DNA from: Pseudomonas fluorescens NCIMB 11764
Lineage (GTDB): Bacteria > Pseudomonadota > Gammaproteobacteria > Pseudomonadales > Pseudomonadaceae
Direction of reading: 5' to 3'
DNA length: 64,000 nt
Assembly: GCF_000293885.2 (NCBI RefSeq)
Contig: NZ_CP010945.1
Span: 6,468,001-6,532,000 of the forward strand
Of this stretch, positions 10,560 through 21,058 are shown piece by piece. Below the pieces are notes generated by a model. It saw only the letters and a program-made list of their open reading frames with translations, did not search any database and had not been told where the DNA came from. Numbering within the stretch: position 1 is the first letter of the stretch; the number at the start of each line of letters is the position of its first letter. A program made the position numbers and the translations under genes.

Positions 10560-11333
10560 TTACTTGCCGTAGATATCGAAGGCGAAGTATTTGTCCTGGA
10601 TCTGCTTGTACTTGCCGTTCTCGCGAATGGCGGCGATCGCAGTGTTGATCTTGTCTTTCAGCGCGTCACCCTTGCGAACCGCGATACCTACGCCGTCGCC
10701 GAAGTATTTGACGTCGGTGAAGGCCGGGCCAACGAAGGCGAAACCTTTGCCGGCGTCGGTTTTCAGGAAACCGTCATCCAGCAGCGTAGCGTCTGCCACG
10801 GTGCCGTCGAGGCGACCGGCAGCCACGTCGAGGTAGATTTCGTTCTGCGAACCGTACGGCTTGATCTCGGCACCCAGCGGGGCCAGGACTTCGCGGGCGA
10901 AACGCTCGTGGATCGAACCACGTTGCACGCCGATGTTCTTGCCCTTGAGCTCGGTCAGGCCTTCGCTGACTTGAGTGCCGGCCTTCATGACCAGGCGAGC
11001 CGGGGTGTTGTAGTACTTGTTGGTGAAGTCCACGGACTTCTTGCGGTCTTCAGTGATCGACATGGACGACAGGATCGCGTCGATCTTGCGCACTTTGAGT
11101 GCCGGGATCAGACCGTCGAACTCTTGCTCGACCCAGGTGCACTTGACCTTCATCTCTTCGCAAAGGGCGTTGCCGATGTCGTAGTCGAAACCAACGATGC
11201 TGCCGTCCGGTGCCTTGGAAGCGAACGGAGGGTAAGCCGCTTCGATACCGATTTTCAGAGGCTTTTCATCGGCGAAGGTTGGCAGAGACAGCACGGACAG
11301 TGCCAGGGCGCCAAGCAGCACGAGTTTCTTCAT
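10560..11333 (-). CDS. aotJ: Arginine/ornithine periplasmic binding protein AotJ
   Basis: 257-residue solute-binding protein (SBP_bac_3). Signal peptide [21 protein letters not shown] is followed by the mature start [18 protein letters not shown]. The family motif [14 protein letters not shown] and the cysteine pair around CEEMKVKC are present. It delivers arginine or ornithine to AotQMP. ATG at 11333 has GGAG upstream; the extension to 11477 lacks signal-peptide logic. It is first gene of the operon, and a candidate ArgR half-site lies about 170-185 bp upstream. Confidence 0.94.
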   Translation of the reverse strand: MKKLVLLGALALSVLSLPTFADEKPLKIGIEAAYPPFASKAPDGSIVGFDYDIGNALCEEMKVKCTWVEQEFDGLIPALKVRKIDAILSSMSITEDRKKSVDFTNKYYNTPARLVMKAGTQVSEGLTELKGKNIGVQRGSIHERFAREVLAPLGAEIKPYGSQNEIYLDVAAGRLDGTVADATLLDDGFLKTDAGKGFAFVGPAFTDVKYFGDGVGIAVRKGDALKDKINTAIAAIRENGKYKQIQDKYFAFDIYGK

Positions 11334-11502
11334 CTTGGGACTCCATCGGTAAAGGGCTAAAACGGCAGAGTGAGCGACAGCCCAATATGCGGATGAGTGG
11401 AACCGGAAAGCGTTGCTGCGTCCTACAGTGCGTGTGCGAATTTTCAACACAGGCAACGACGAGCGAGTGATCGGCATTCTAACGACAGGCCCGAAGCCGA
11501 TA

Positions 11503-11518
11503 TTTCTTCAATGCGACA
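11503..11518 (-). promoter_or_regulatory. Candidate ArgR half-site upstream of aotJ
   Basis: Minus-strand TGTCGC-ATTGAAGA-AA is an exact fit to the ArgR half-site pattern, about 170 bp upstream of aotJ. A TGTCGT lies 31 bases further towards the gene. The rest of 11334-11850 has no convincing coding region and serves as the operon's upstream region. Confidence 0.5.
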
Positions 11519-11850
11519 ACAAATTACAGAAGCACCGAGAAAGCCGTTTGGGCACGTTGACAGCCTTGCAATTTCATGCAAGAGCAAAAGACAGTGAACC
11601 GATCTATATTGCAAATTGCGGGCCTATTATTGGCAAAGCCTTCTAATCCGGCAAGCGTAGCGTGGGTTCTTATTTTTTTGCCGAGCTGAAACGCACCGTT
11701 GCAGGCTTATGGCGTTTCTCAATGCCCCGTATCGGCGCGAGCGGTTACACATTCGGTTACTTGAAGGGTGGCGGGTAACAGTGGGAAATGGCCTACGGGT
11801 GAAGCCGATAATTATTGGTTGATGTTGATTGGGCGCCTGACAGATCGCCA

Positions 11851-11940
11851 TCGCTAGCAGGCTAGCTCCCACAGAGGAACTGCGCTCGATGCACATTGTG
11901 AATCCACCGGAGATCCCTGTGGGAGCTAGCCTGCTAGCGA
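11851..11940. repeat. REPIN between aotJ promoter region and acs
   Basis: Inverted REP copies TCGCTAGCAGGCTAGCTCCC (11851) and its complement GGGAGCTAGCCTGCTAGCGA (11921-11940). Same family as at 31781 and 48078. Confidence 0.92.
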
Positions 11941-11974
11941 AGAGGCCCGGTCAGGCAATACAAAATCCGCAGAC

Positions 11975-12013
11975 AAAAAAAACCCCACCAGGCTCAACAC
12001 CTGGCGGGGCTTC
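11975..12013 (-). terminator. Rho-independent terminator of acs
   Basis: On the minus strand, GCCCCGCCAGG and CCTGGTGGGG pair around a short loop with one mismatch, followed by a run of eight T. It lies 19 bp after the acs stop codon. Confidence 0.88.
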
Positions 12014-12031
12014 GATGACTCGGAACGTTAC

Positions 12032-13987
<1,956 letters not shown>

Positions 13988-14442
13988 CTTTCTTACCTCG
14001 GTGGAATAGTTGTTTTTGTATGACCCCAGTTGTAGCCGGGCCGGGGCTATAGAACCATTCGACGATGGTAGTAACAAGCCCCTACAAATTATCGTGATAA
14101 GCCTCTCAAACACACCGCAACCCCTGTGGGGGCGTGGCTTGCCCGCGAAGAACGATCACGCGGTCTACCTGAAAAACCCCGTCGAACGATCACCAATAAG
14201 CCGGCCATTACGAATGCTATTCCGCGATTGTTACGAAATCTGTCAAAGGTGTTTATCAAAACCCCACCTATATGAACGCCGCCCCCACGCCTAAAATCAG
14301 CCTCGCCAACAAGGCAAACCCTGATTAACCAAGTTGCAGCCCCCACGAAGGCAGTTAATCAAAAAACACCGGTAATCAAGTTCCACACGCAACCCCAAAA
14401 AGGTTGCGTGACCCCACTCGACCTCTAAAAGGTAAAACCGAA
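13988..14442. other. Divergent upstream region of acs and the DUF2790 gene
   Basis: 455 bp without a supported gene. It must hold the acs promoter and that of the downstream plus-strand gene. A degraded REP-like stretch (CTGTGGGGGCGTGGCTTGCC) lies near 14123-14142. I could not assign promoters with confidence. Confidence 0.6.
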
Positions 14443-14706
14443 ATGAAAGCTTTATTAGTTCTGGCCCTCTCCAGCCTGTGCGCAACCGCCATGGCAGACG
14501 AGGTCCCGACTGATGTCGCACAGCAACAACCGGCCATCGAGGAATACACTTACTCCACTCACCTGGACATCGCCAAAGTTATCTCCATGAGTGAAATCCC
14601 CAATGTGTGCGAAGTGGTCCCCATGAAAATGGAATACGACGACTCCAAAGGCCAACGCCACATTCTGCGCTACAGCATCATGGGTAACGGCTGCTCCAAC
14701 GGCTAA
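14443..14706 (+). CDS. DUF2790 family small exported protein
   Basis: 87 residues with signal peptide MKALLVLALSSLCATAMA. The conserved DUF2790 core runs from about 28 to the end: EYTYSTHLDIAKVISMSE, then PNVCEVVPMKMEYDDSKG, ending YSIMGNGCSNG. Two cysteines in the mature part could form a disulfide. The family is abundant in Pseudomonas, of unknown function, and often reported as stress-responsive. ATG at 14443 is chosen because it begins the signal peptide. Confidence 0.85.
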   Translation: MKALLVLALSSLCATAMADEVPTDVAQQQPAIEEYTYSTHLDIAKVISMSEIPNVCEVVPMKMEYDDSKGQRHILRYSIMGNGCSNG

Positions 14707-14893
14707 TCACCCGCACTCCCCTTTAACGGTTCGACCCACCCGCCCGCTGTACAAGGCAGATGAAGCGCCGAACCGTAAAGATCGATTATATCGATAGCTT
14801 CAAGCGTTTATTTGCGCTTTTTAATCAAATTAGTCGGCGTAGTATGAATTCCACACCAAGGCATACAACGCCAACGAACCTGGAGCCACTACC

Positions 14894-15364
14894 ATGAAAG
14901 CCAAACTGATCATCGCCCTGACCCTGTCCGTGCTGGCCGCCAACACCTTCGCCGCTGACGGTTACGACCGCACCGGTTCGGCAGCATTCACCACTGCAGC
15001 GGCTGTCGCTTCTGACGGTTACGACCACACCGGCTCGGCCAAAGTCGCCGCCGATGGTGCCGATCACGTCGGTGCAGGCAAACTCACTTCCGACGGCGCA
15101 GACCACGTCGGTGCAAGCAAACTCGCCGCCGATGGTGCAGACCACGTCGGTGCAAGCAAACTCGCTTCCGATGGTGCAGACCACGTCGGCGCAGGCAAAC
15201 TCGCTTCCGATGGTGCAGACCACGTCGGCGCAGGCAAACTCGCTTCCGATGGTGCAGACCACGTCGGCGCAGGCAAACTCGCTTCCGATGGTGCAGACCA
15301 CGTCGGCGCAGGCAAACTCGCTTCCGATGGTGCAGACCACGTCGGTGCCGCTCGCCTGAGCTGA
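14894..15364 (+). CDS. Secreted protein of tandem 13-residue repeats
   Basis: 156 residues: signal peptide MKAKLIIALTLSVLAANTFA, two diverged DGYDxTGSA units, then eight 13-residue units of pattern DGADHVGAGKLAS running to the stop codon. At DNA level the units are 39 bp, starting at 15053, and the last five are nearly identical. The mature protein has no cysteine and is rich in Asp, Gly, Ala and His; the D/H-rich units could bind divalent metals, which is inference. I do not recognise a characterised family. GGAGCC precedes the ATG, and a strong terminator follows. Confidence 0.82.
   Translation: MKAKLIIALTLSVLAANTFAADGYDRTGSAAFTTAAAVASDGYDHTGSAKVAADGADHVGAGKLTSDGADHVGASKLAADGADHVGASKLASDGADHVGAGKLASDGADHVGAGKLASDGADHVGAGKLASDGADHVGAGKLASDGADHVGAARLS
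15053..15364 (+). repeat. Eight tandem 39-bp repeats inside the secreted-protein gene
   Basis: Units start at 15053, 15092, 15131, 15170, 15209, 15248, 15287 and 15326. Repeat length is a multiple of three, so copy-number change would keep the frame. The sequence GCTTCCGATGGTGCAGACCA recurs almost unchanged in the later units. Confidence 0.95.
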
Positions 15365-15382
15365 TCATCGAGCGTGACTGAC

Positions 15383-15402
15383 AGCCCGACTTCGGTCGGG
15401 CT
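15383..15402 (+). terminator. Terminator of the repeat-protein gene
   Basis: AGCCCGAC and GTCGGGCT form an 8-bp stem closed by a TTCG tetraloop, followed by TAGTTGTGT. It lies 19 bp after the stop codon. Confidence 0.85.
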
Positions 15403-15879
15403 TAGTTGTGTCTGCAGCCACCGAAAACCGACTCAAAACACAAGATGTAGTGAAAAACCCGTTTTTCTGGCTATTTTTTGAACAAAAAAGTAGTGCGTCA
15501 AAATTTAAGAAAAAAAATCTTCACCCGCGATATCCAGCCAAAGCCCTGTAAACCCTCGCTCCGACCGAAAAACCCTCCTTCTCGACCGCTCCATGCGCGG
15601 ATTCGCCCCACCACGGCCGTAAAAATTTCCCTATAATGCCGGCTTAAACGGGCCTGCAATATTCCCTTACAGGGGTCAAAAGCCAGTCTGAAGCCCACGC
15701 AGAACTGTTCACGCTATCTGCGCCCATCAGCGGCTTCGGAACACCCGTACAAAATTCTGTTTGATGCCTGCGTATAGCTGTTGCAAAAAACGATATTTCT
15801 ATAGATCCAACGCGGTCAGACCGACCGTGTGAAAAACCATCACACGGGCATCTGGCCCTCACGCAGGAGACGACACGTC
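15403..15879. promoter_or_regulatory. Upstream region of nrdB
   Basis: About 480 bp with no convincing gene. A TATAAT at 15632-15637 is a possible -10 element, but no good -35 is seen at 17 bp. AT-rich sequence around 15785-15810 resembles part of an NrdR-like box too weakly to call. Confidence 0.4.
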
Positions 15880-17130
15880 ATGCTGAGCTGGGACGAATTC
15901 GACAAAGAAGACAGCGGCGAGACCGTGGTAAAAGGCGCCAACGCCGGCCACGCGACTGAAGCCAACATGGACCGACTCGACACCGCTGGTGGTGTCGCCG
16001 CTCAAGAAGCTCGCGCCGTAACCGCGAACGACTCTGCCGCTATCGCCCGTGCCAAAGCAGCCCTGGACAACCTCGACATCGCTGAAGGCCTCGCCGAACT
16101 CGAAGGCGCCTCTGCCCGTGTCGCCGTTGACGAAAAGCGCATGATCAACTGCCGCGCCGACCTCAACCAACTCGTGCCTTTCAAGTACGACTGGGCCTGG
16201 CAGAAGTATCTGGACGGTTGCGCAAACCACTGGATGCCGCAAGAAGTCAACATGACCGCCGACATCGCCCTCTGGAAAGACCCGGAAGGCCTGACCGACG
16301 ACGAGCGCCGCATCGTGATGCGCAACCTCGGCTTCTTCTCCACCGCCGACTCCCTGGTTGCCAACAACCTGGTCCTGGCCGTGTACCGCCTGATCACCAA
16401 CCCGGAATGCCGCCAGTACATCCTGCGCCAGGCTTTCGAAGAGGCGATCCACACCCACGCCTACCAGTACTGCATCGAATCGTTGGCCATGGATGAAGGC
16501 GAGATCTTCAACATGTACCACGAGATCCCATCGGTCGCGAAAAAAGCCACCTGGGGCCTCAAATACACCCGCTCGATCTCCGATCCGAAGTTCGAAACCG
16601 GCACCGTCGAAACCGACAAAGAACTGCTGCGCAACCTGATCGCCTACTACTGCGTTCTGGAAGGCATCTTCTTCTACTGCGGCTTCACCCAGATCCTCTC
16701 CATGGGCCGCCGCAACAAAATGACCGGCGTCGCCGAGCAGTTCCAGTACATCCTGCGCGACGAATCCATGCACCTGAACTTCGGCATCGACGTGATCAAC
16801 CAGATCAAAATCGAAAACCCACACCTGTGGGATGCCGAGATGAAGGAAGAAGCTTCGCAGATGATTCTGCAGGGCACTCAGCTGGAGATCGAATACGCTC
16901 GCGACACCATGCCTCGCGGCGTGTTGGGCATGAACGCGGCGATGATGGAGGACTATCTGAAGTTCATCGCTAACCGTCGTTTGAGCCAGATTGGTTTGAA
17001 GGAAGAGTATCCAGGGACGACTAACCCGTTCCCTTGGATGAGCGAGATTATGGACTTGAAGAAAGAGAAGAATTTCTTTGAGACGAGAGTTATTGAGTAT
17101 CAGACTGGTGGGGCGTTGAGCTGGGATTGA
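15880..17130 (+). CDS. nrdB: Class Ia ribonucleotide reductase, beta (radical) subunit
   Basis: 416-residue R2 protein that houses the diiron-tyrosyl radical used by NrdA to reduce ribonucleoside diphosphates. By alignment to E. coli R2 the metal ligands fall at D157, E188 and H191 (EAIH), E261, and E295 and H298 (ESMH), with the radical tyrosine at Y195, spaced as expected. An extra ~75-residue N-terminal stretch, rich in Ala and charged residues, precedes the fold, as in other pseudomonad NrdB. ATG at 15880 has AGGAGA upstream. nrdA, normally adjacent in Pseudomonas, is not beside it here: the upstream neighbour is the repeat-protein gene. A terminator follows. Confidence 0.95.
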   Translation: MLSWDEFDKEDSGETVVKGANAGHATEANMDRLDTAGGVAAQEARAVTANDSAAIARAKAALDNLDIAEGLAELEGASARVAVDEKRMINCRADLNQLVPFKYDWAWQKYLDGCANHWMPQEVNMTADIALWKDPEGLTDDERRIVMRNLGFFSTADSLVANNLVLAVYRLITNPECRQYILRQAFEEAIHTHAYQYCIESLAMDEGEIFNMYHEIPSVAKKATWGLKYTRSISDPKFETGTVETDKELLRNLIAYYCVLEGIFFYCGFTQILSMGRRNKMTGVAEQFQYILRDESMHLNFGIDVINQIKIENPHLWDAEMKEEASQMILQGTQLEIEYARDTMPRGVLGMNAAMMEDYLKFIANRRLSQIGLKEEYPGTTNPFPWMSEIMDLKKEKNFFETRVIEYQTGGALSWD

Positions 17131-17180
17131 TTCCCGAGCTCGCCGTGATTTGACGATGTAAATCGACAAATCGAAATACG

Positions 17181-17207
17181 AAAAGCCCCGATCTGATCGG
17201 GGCTTTT
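17181..17207 (+). terminator. Terminator of nrdB
   Basis: AAAAGCCCCGAT and ATCGGGGCTTTT form a perfect 12-bp stem with a 3-base loop and T-run. It follows the stop codon by about 50 bp. Confidence 0.92.
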
Positions 17208-17436
17208 TATTGGGTAGGAAAAGACTTACTTATCTGACGCTCGCCGCCAAAACTCCTACAGCAACTCCAGATCTTTCTGCATTGATGAAAAATTAAAGCG
17301 CTTCTAAGCTCCATTGCAGGTGCCTAAGAAACGCCCAACGTAGAAGCTACTCAATCACACAATGATCGCGCATGTCTAAAAGGACATACGCACGACTTTG
17401 TGTTTGAAGATAATGCTTGTTGGGATGTCCTTAAGT

Positions 17437-17480
17437 CCTCTACGTCGGGTTTTGGCCCTCTCAACATTCATACGTAGAGG
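17437..17480 (+). promoter_or_regulatory. Leader stem that hides a Shine-Dalgarno sequence before the BRO gene
   Basis: CCTCTACGT (17437-17445) and ACGTAGAGG (17472-17480) are perfect inverted repeats. The right arm contains AGAGG, the ribosome site for the small upstream frame at 17483/17489. A second pair, AAGGACAT (17380-17387) and ATGTCCTT (17425-17432), lies just before it. Formation of the second stem would block leader translation. The rest of 17208-17436 shows nothing recognisable. Confidence 0.6.
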
Positions 17481-17482
17481 TA

Positions 17483-17545
17483 ATGGATATGCCGACACAA
17501 AGCCCCCTCCGCTCCCCCTCCCTCTCGGAGATCGGTCATGCCTGA
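17483..17545 (+). CDS. Possible leader peptide overlapping the BRO gene start
   Basis: A 20-codon frame (MDMPTQ... ending SEIGHA). A second in-frame ATG at 17489 is better spaced from AGAGG. Its TGA stop at 17543-17545 overlaps the start region of the BRO gene (ATG at 17538), giving an 8-bp overlap suited to coupling. Translation is unproven. Confidence 0.4.
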   Translation: MDMPTQSPLRSPSLSEIGHA

Positions 17546-18098
17546 TCCGATCATTCCAACACGCTTTGCACGCCACAACCTCCACCTCCATGCCCTCCTT
17601 CTGGAAAACCAGCCATGGTTCTGCGCCCGCGATCTCGGTCGTCTAATGGGTTTCCATCTAAGTGATCGTGTGGTCAGCAAACTGGACGAGGATCAGCGCC
17701 ATACGTTGTTAATTGAGTACTACGGACAATCTGAGCGGCGACTCATGCTTAGTGAATCCGGTGCCTATGCGTTGCTGGTGTATCACTACGCCCCCGGGAA
17801 TCGGTTATTGCGTGAGTGGCTGACTCATCAAGTAGTCCCGGCGTTGCGCGATGCGGGGCCTTCGAAGAATGCAGATCGGCCGATGTTGAGTTTGTTGGAT
17901 TGGCCGGAGATGTCGTTGAGTCTGCTGCATTGGCAGGATGAAGGCTGGATTCGGCTGCGGGATATGCCTTATCTGTTACACGATCAGCCGCAACGACGGG
18001 TTAAGGTGGTTGAACCATGGTGGCGGAAGGTCGTGCAGATGTTTCAGTCGTCGAAGCATTCGCTTAGGATTCATCGTCAAAAACCCATCGACCATTGA
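17538..18098 (+). CDS. BRO-N (phage antirepressor-like) domain protein
   Basis: 186 residues with an N-terminal BRO-N domain (about 1-105): WFCARDLGRLMGFHLSDR, then KLDEDQR, LMLSESGAYALLVYHYAPGN and LREWLTHQVVPALR. This domain is found in phage antirepressors and baculovirus Bro proteins and binds DNA. The C-terminal ~80 residues are basic and unassigned. No phage structural genes are nearby, so it is a stand-alone regulator or a prophage relic. GGAG lies 7 bases before the ATG. Its 3' end overlaps the convergent HNH gene by 35 bp. Local base composition is more AT-rich than the neighbours. Confidence 0.85.
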   Translation: MPDPIIPTRFARHNLHLHALLLENQPWFCARDLGRLMGFHLSDRVVSKLDEDQRHTLLIEYYGQSERRLMLSESGAYALLVYHYAPGNRLLREWLTHQVVPALRDAGPSKNADRPMLSLLDWPEMSLSLLHWQDEGWIRLRDMPYLLHDQPQRRVKVVEPWWRKVVQMFQSSKHSLRIHRQKPIDH

Positions 18099-18876
18099 GA
18101 AGACTTTTCAATTGCACAACGCTCAGCAACTGCTGGGGCTTCCTATGAACCATCGCGTGGCAATTTGCACAGAGTGGGATCAAGTCAGTCGCCGGATCGA
18201 CAACTTGGTCCTCGTCAAATTCGGAAATGGGTTTCACATGGTGTACATGAATAAAGCCTTTTGCATGCGCGCCATACACTTTCTCGAAGTCAAAATCACA
18301 GGCTTTGCATCGAAGCCCATGAATAGCGATTGCGTGATGCCTGAGCTTTGGACAGCGCTCATACCTCACCCCGTAATAGGTGATTTTTTTTCCCTCAGTC
18401 CCGATAACGCTGGTTTCAAACTCCTGCGCAATATCAATTTGACTGAATTCGTCGACCTGCTCCAGCTTCAGCACCGCATGGGAGTAGATGTCGTCAAATA
18501 CCATCTGGTCTATTAACCGGACACCATTACGCCAGTAATTACTCTTCAGTTTCACAGGAATCTGCTCAAGGTATTCTCCGTCGAGCTTGATCGGAACTGC
18601 AGATTCAAAGGGTCTGAAGCCCTCAATGACAGCGAACAAATCACCTTGCGTACTGTTCTCATCTGCATGAACCTTTCCGATTCGAGCAACACCAAAATAA
18701 TGAGGGCTTGTACTCAGACGCTGATCCGAAAAAGATTTGTTTGTCATCTTCCCTTTGTAATACAGCACCGCCGTTCCTTCGGTCAGAATTGCTCGGTACT
18801 GTTTCGGGAAGTGATATCGGACCCCGGTTTCATCGGCCCACTTCGATTCATCATTTTCAGCAATGACAGCTGGCAT
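18064..18876 (-). CDS. HNH endonuclease with an N-terminal EVE/PUA-like region
   Basis: 270 residues. The C-terminal HNH domain (about 180-260) has paired cysteines (CKAC and CANC), HVHHVKPISEF and LIPLCANCHAMVHR, the zinc-stabilised layout of McrA-type nucleases. The N-terminal part (WADETGVRYHFPKQYR, YYFGVARIG-like, then FRPF) resembles domains placed before HNH in predicted modification-dependent restriction enzymes; I assign it only as EVE/PUA-like by pattern. GAGG precedes the ATG at 18876. It is tail-to-tail with the BRO gene. A role against modified foreign DNA is a reasonable inference, not shown. Confidence 0.78.
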   Translation of the reverse strand: MPAVIAENDESKWADETGVRYHFPKQYRAILTEGTAVLYYKGKMTNKSFSDQRLSTSPHYFGVARIGKVHADENSTQGDLFAVIEGFRPFESAVPIKLDGEYLEQIPVKLKSNYWRNGVRLIDQMVFDDIYSHAVLKLEQVDEFSQIDIAQEFETSVIGTEGKKITYYGVRYERCPKLRHHAIAIHGLRCKACDFDFEKVYGAHAKGFIHVHHVKPISEFDEDQVVDPATDLIPLCANCHAMVHRKPQQLLSVVQLKSLLNGRWVFDDES

Positions 18877-19134
18877 CCACTCATCCTCTTATCAGAGGAT
18901 AAAGATTACCAAAGTTAACGAATTCTCCTACACGATTGTCGGAAAGCTCTCTCGACCAGCTCAAACCAGAATCTCGAGAGCGGAGGCGGCGCATACGTCG
19001 CGCCCACAATTCTCATCAGGCTATGGCATCGTCAAGAAATGAAGATGTGCGCCTGACTAAGATGAATTAAAAAGTGCGCGATTACTCGCTTCCCGCTATT
19101 AATGCCCTTCCCCACTCAAGGACCCGAGCCCACC

Positions 19135-20124
19135 ATGAAATTCGACCTCGCCTACTGCCTCAGCCTCGACGACAAGTTGTCGATCTATGACGTGCGCGAT
19201 CTGAATTTCGACGAAACCATGGAGTTCGATTCCACCAAGGAACATTTCCAATGTCCCAATGACGCTTGCCGCTTGGCCTTCGATGCGGCGAATGTGTTGA
19301 CGACCTTCAACGCCAAGAACGTGAACTACGTTCGCACCCCGCACTTCAAGAACACGCCCAGCACCCGGCATGTGGCGGATTGTCCTTATGTCAGTCTCAA
19401 GACGCCGGCGTCGGGTGTGGACGCGGACGGTGCGGAAACGGATGACAGCCGCGAGGAGCATTTTCCGTCGGAGTTGTTGCTGACTCGGCGTCAGTATGTG
19501 CGTAAGCCGTCGAACCCGGCGGTCGCGGCAGATGTGATGCGAGCGGACCTGCAACCGCCGACAAAGGCCAGTGACGTCGAGCACCCAAGCCACGAATCAG
19601 CACCGGACAAGACCAGCATCTTCGCTCACCCGGTGGAGTGTTTTGTCTCGAACTTCGAGGACAAAGACCTGCTCAAGCGCATGCCGCTGAAAATCGGCGA
19701 GCACACGGCGCCTTATGGGTCGTTCTTCAAGAAGATCGAGTACCTGACGGACAACAAGGGGCTGATTTACTGGGGCAAGATCAAGGAGATCAAGGATTAC
19801 ACCCAGAGCTTTCGCATCGATTTCGAGCAGAAGGTCTGGTTCAAGCAGGCGGATGAGGCGAAGAAAAAGCCGTATTCGGTCAACGTTTACCTGAGCAAGA
19901 AGTTGATCGAGAACTACCGCAAGCGCAAAGCGTTTCTGGAGGAGATCAAGCACGCCATCGACAGCGAGGCGCAGTTGTATTGCTTCTTTTATGGCGTGAC
20001 GCCGGAGTTGAAGCAGGTGCCGAGCAAGAAAAACCCCGAGCAGACGTTCGGGGTGTTCAGTGCGAATATCGAGAACCTGGATCACTTCATTATTCGGGAA
20101 GCGCCGGGGTTGGAGGCGAAGTAA
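19135..20124 (+). CDS. Conserved hypothetical with an N-terminal Cys/His cluster
   Basis: 329 residues from ATG at 19135 (MKFDLAYCLSLDDKLSIYD); an upstream ATG at 19102 adds 11 proline-rich residues and is less likely. Residues about 40-85 hold CPNDAC, then NYVRTPHFKN and RHVADCPY, a Cys/His arrangement like the zinc-ribbon start of CoiA-type proteins. A variable acidic linker follows. The C-terminal ~150 residues are rich in Lys, Tyr and Phe (FKKIEYLTDNKGLIYWGKIK) and look like a compact alpha/beta domain. I do not recognise the whole protein. Nucleic-acid binding is a guess from the Cys/His cluster. No partner gene is evident. Confidence 0.65.
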   Translation: MKFDLAYCLSLDDKLSIYDVRDLNFDETMEFDSTKEHFQCPNDACRLAFDAANVLTTFNAKNVNYVRTPHFKNTPSTRHVADCPYVSLKTPASGVDADGAETDDSREEHFPSELLLTRRQYVRKPSNPAVAADVMRADLQPPTKASDVEHPSHESAPDKTSIFAHPVECFVSNFEDKDLLKRMPLKIGEHTAPYGSFFKKIEYLTDNKGLIYWGKIKEIKDYTQSFRIDFEQKVWFKQADEAKKKPYSVNVYLSKKLIENYRKRKAFLEEIKHAIDSEAQLYCFFYGVTPELKQVPSKKNPEQTFGVFSANIENLDHFIIREAPGLEAK

Positions 20125-20130
20125 CCGTGA

Positions 20131-20946
20131 TCAGCTCAGGCACATGCTGATCATCACCACTACCAGCAAACCAATGTAAACCCGCGCATGTATCCGATCC
20201 GGAATCCGCCCGATCCACGGCGTGGCCAGTCGAATGCCCACCAACGATCCCATCGTCAAAACCGCAAACGCCAGCAGATCAACGTAACCGACAAACCACG
20301 CGCCCAGATCAAACTCGGTGAACCCCGCCATCGCCATGTAAGTCAGCGTCCCAGCCAACGCCACGGGCAGGCTTAGTGGATTGGCCATGGACGTTGCCTG
20401 AGACATGCTCAACCCGCAACGCCGCAACAACGGCACGGTCATGACGCTGCCGCCCACGCCAAGGAATGTGGCGATGGCGCCGATTCCTACGCCGCCACCG
20501 GATACTTCCGCCCTCCCCAATCGCCGTGGGATTGCGTTATCGGTGTGCGTCAGAAATCCACGTCTGAACAGGCAATCCACAATGGTTACGCCAAGGTAGG
20601 CAATAAAGGCATACCGAATCACCTCGCCACTGACCCACATCGCTGCCACTGCGCCGACCACAGCGCCCACTCCGATAAACCCACCCAACGGCCACAGGTA
20701 ATGGCGAATCAGATTACCGGCTCGGTGGTGTTTTCCGGTGGCGACCAGGGCGTTGACGATCATCACGCAGGTCGAAGTAGCCACGGCGATGTGCATTGCC
20801 GATTGGCCAATCGGGTCGTCGGCACCGTGGCTGGCCATGAGCATGCGGTACAGCAATGGCACGACGACGAAGCCGCCGCCGAAGCCGAACAGCACGGCGG
20901 TGATGCCGGTCATGCAGCCGAAGAGTGTCAGCAAGAGATAGAACAT
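20131..20946 (-). CDS. TSUP (TauE/SafE) family membrane permease
   Basis: 271 residues, about eight transmembrane segments in two homologous halves (GFGGGFVVVPLLY near 22 and GVGGSVMTVPLLRRCG near 165), the hallmark of the TauE/SafE family that exports sulfite, sulfoacetate or related organosulfur anions. ATG at 20946. It is convergent with the Cys/His gene (6-bp gap) and divergent from the AraC regulator, which may control it. Substrate unknown. Confidence 0.88.
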   Translation of the reverse strand: MFYLLLTLFGCMTGITAVLFGFGGGFVVVPLLYRMLMASHGADDPIGQSAMHIAVATSTCVMIVNALVATGKHHRAGNLIRHYLWPLGGFIGVGAVVGAVAAMWVSGEVIRYAFIAYLGVTIVDCLFRRGFLTHTDNAIPRRLGRAEVSGGGVGIGAIATFLGVGGSVMTVPLLRRCGLSMSQATSMANPLSLPVALAGTLTYMAMAGFTEFDLGAWFVGYVDLLAFAVLTMGSLVGIRLATPWIGRIPDRIHARVYIGLLVVVMISMCLS

Positions 20947-21058
20947 TGCGCGTCGTCCATTGGTTGGGAGCGGTCGACGATAGAGCGATGTGGCTTGGCC
21001 TGCTTCAGCAAGTTAGCCAATAATGTTTGCGTTTACGCCAACTGCTGGAAGCCGCTTG

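Noticed and set aside
11397..11646. Small plus-strand frames upstream of aotJ
   Set aside because: Overlapping short frames without ribosome sites in a region that carries the operon's regulatory elements.
15053..15364. Regular 39-bp repeats as a CRISPR array
   Set aside because: Repeats are contiguous with no spacers, run in frame inside an exported protein, and no cas genes are near.
15785..15810. NrdR box upstream of nrdB
   Set aside because: The AT-rich stretch matches the consensus only partly, and no paired box at the usual spacing was found.
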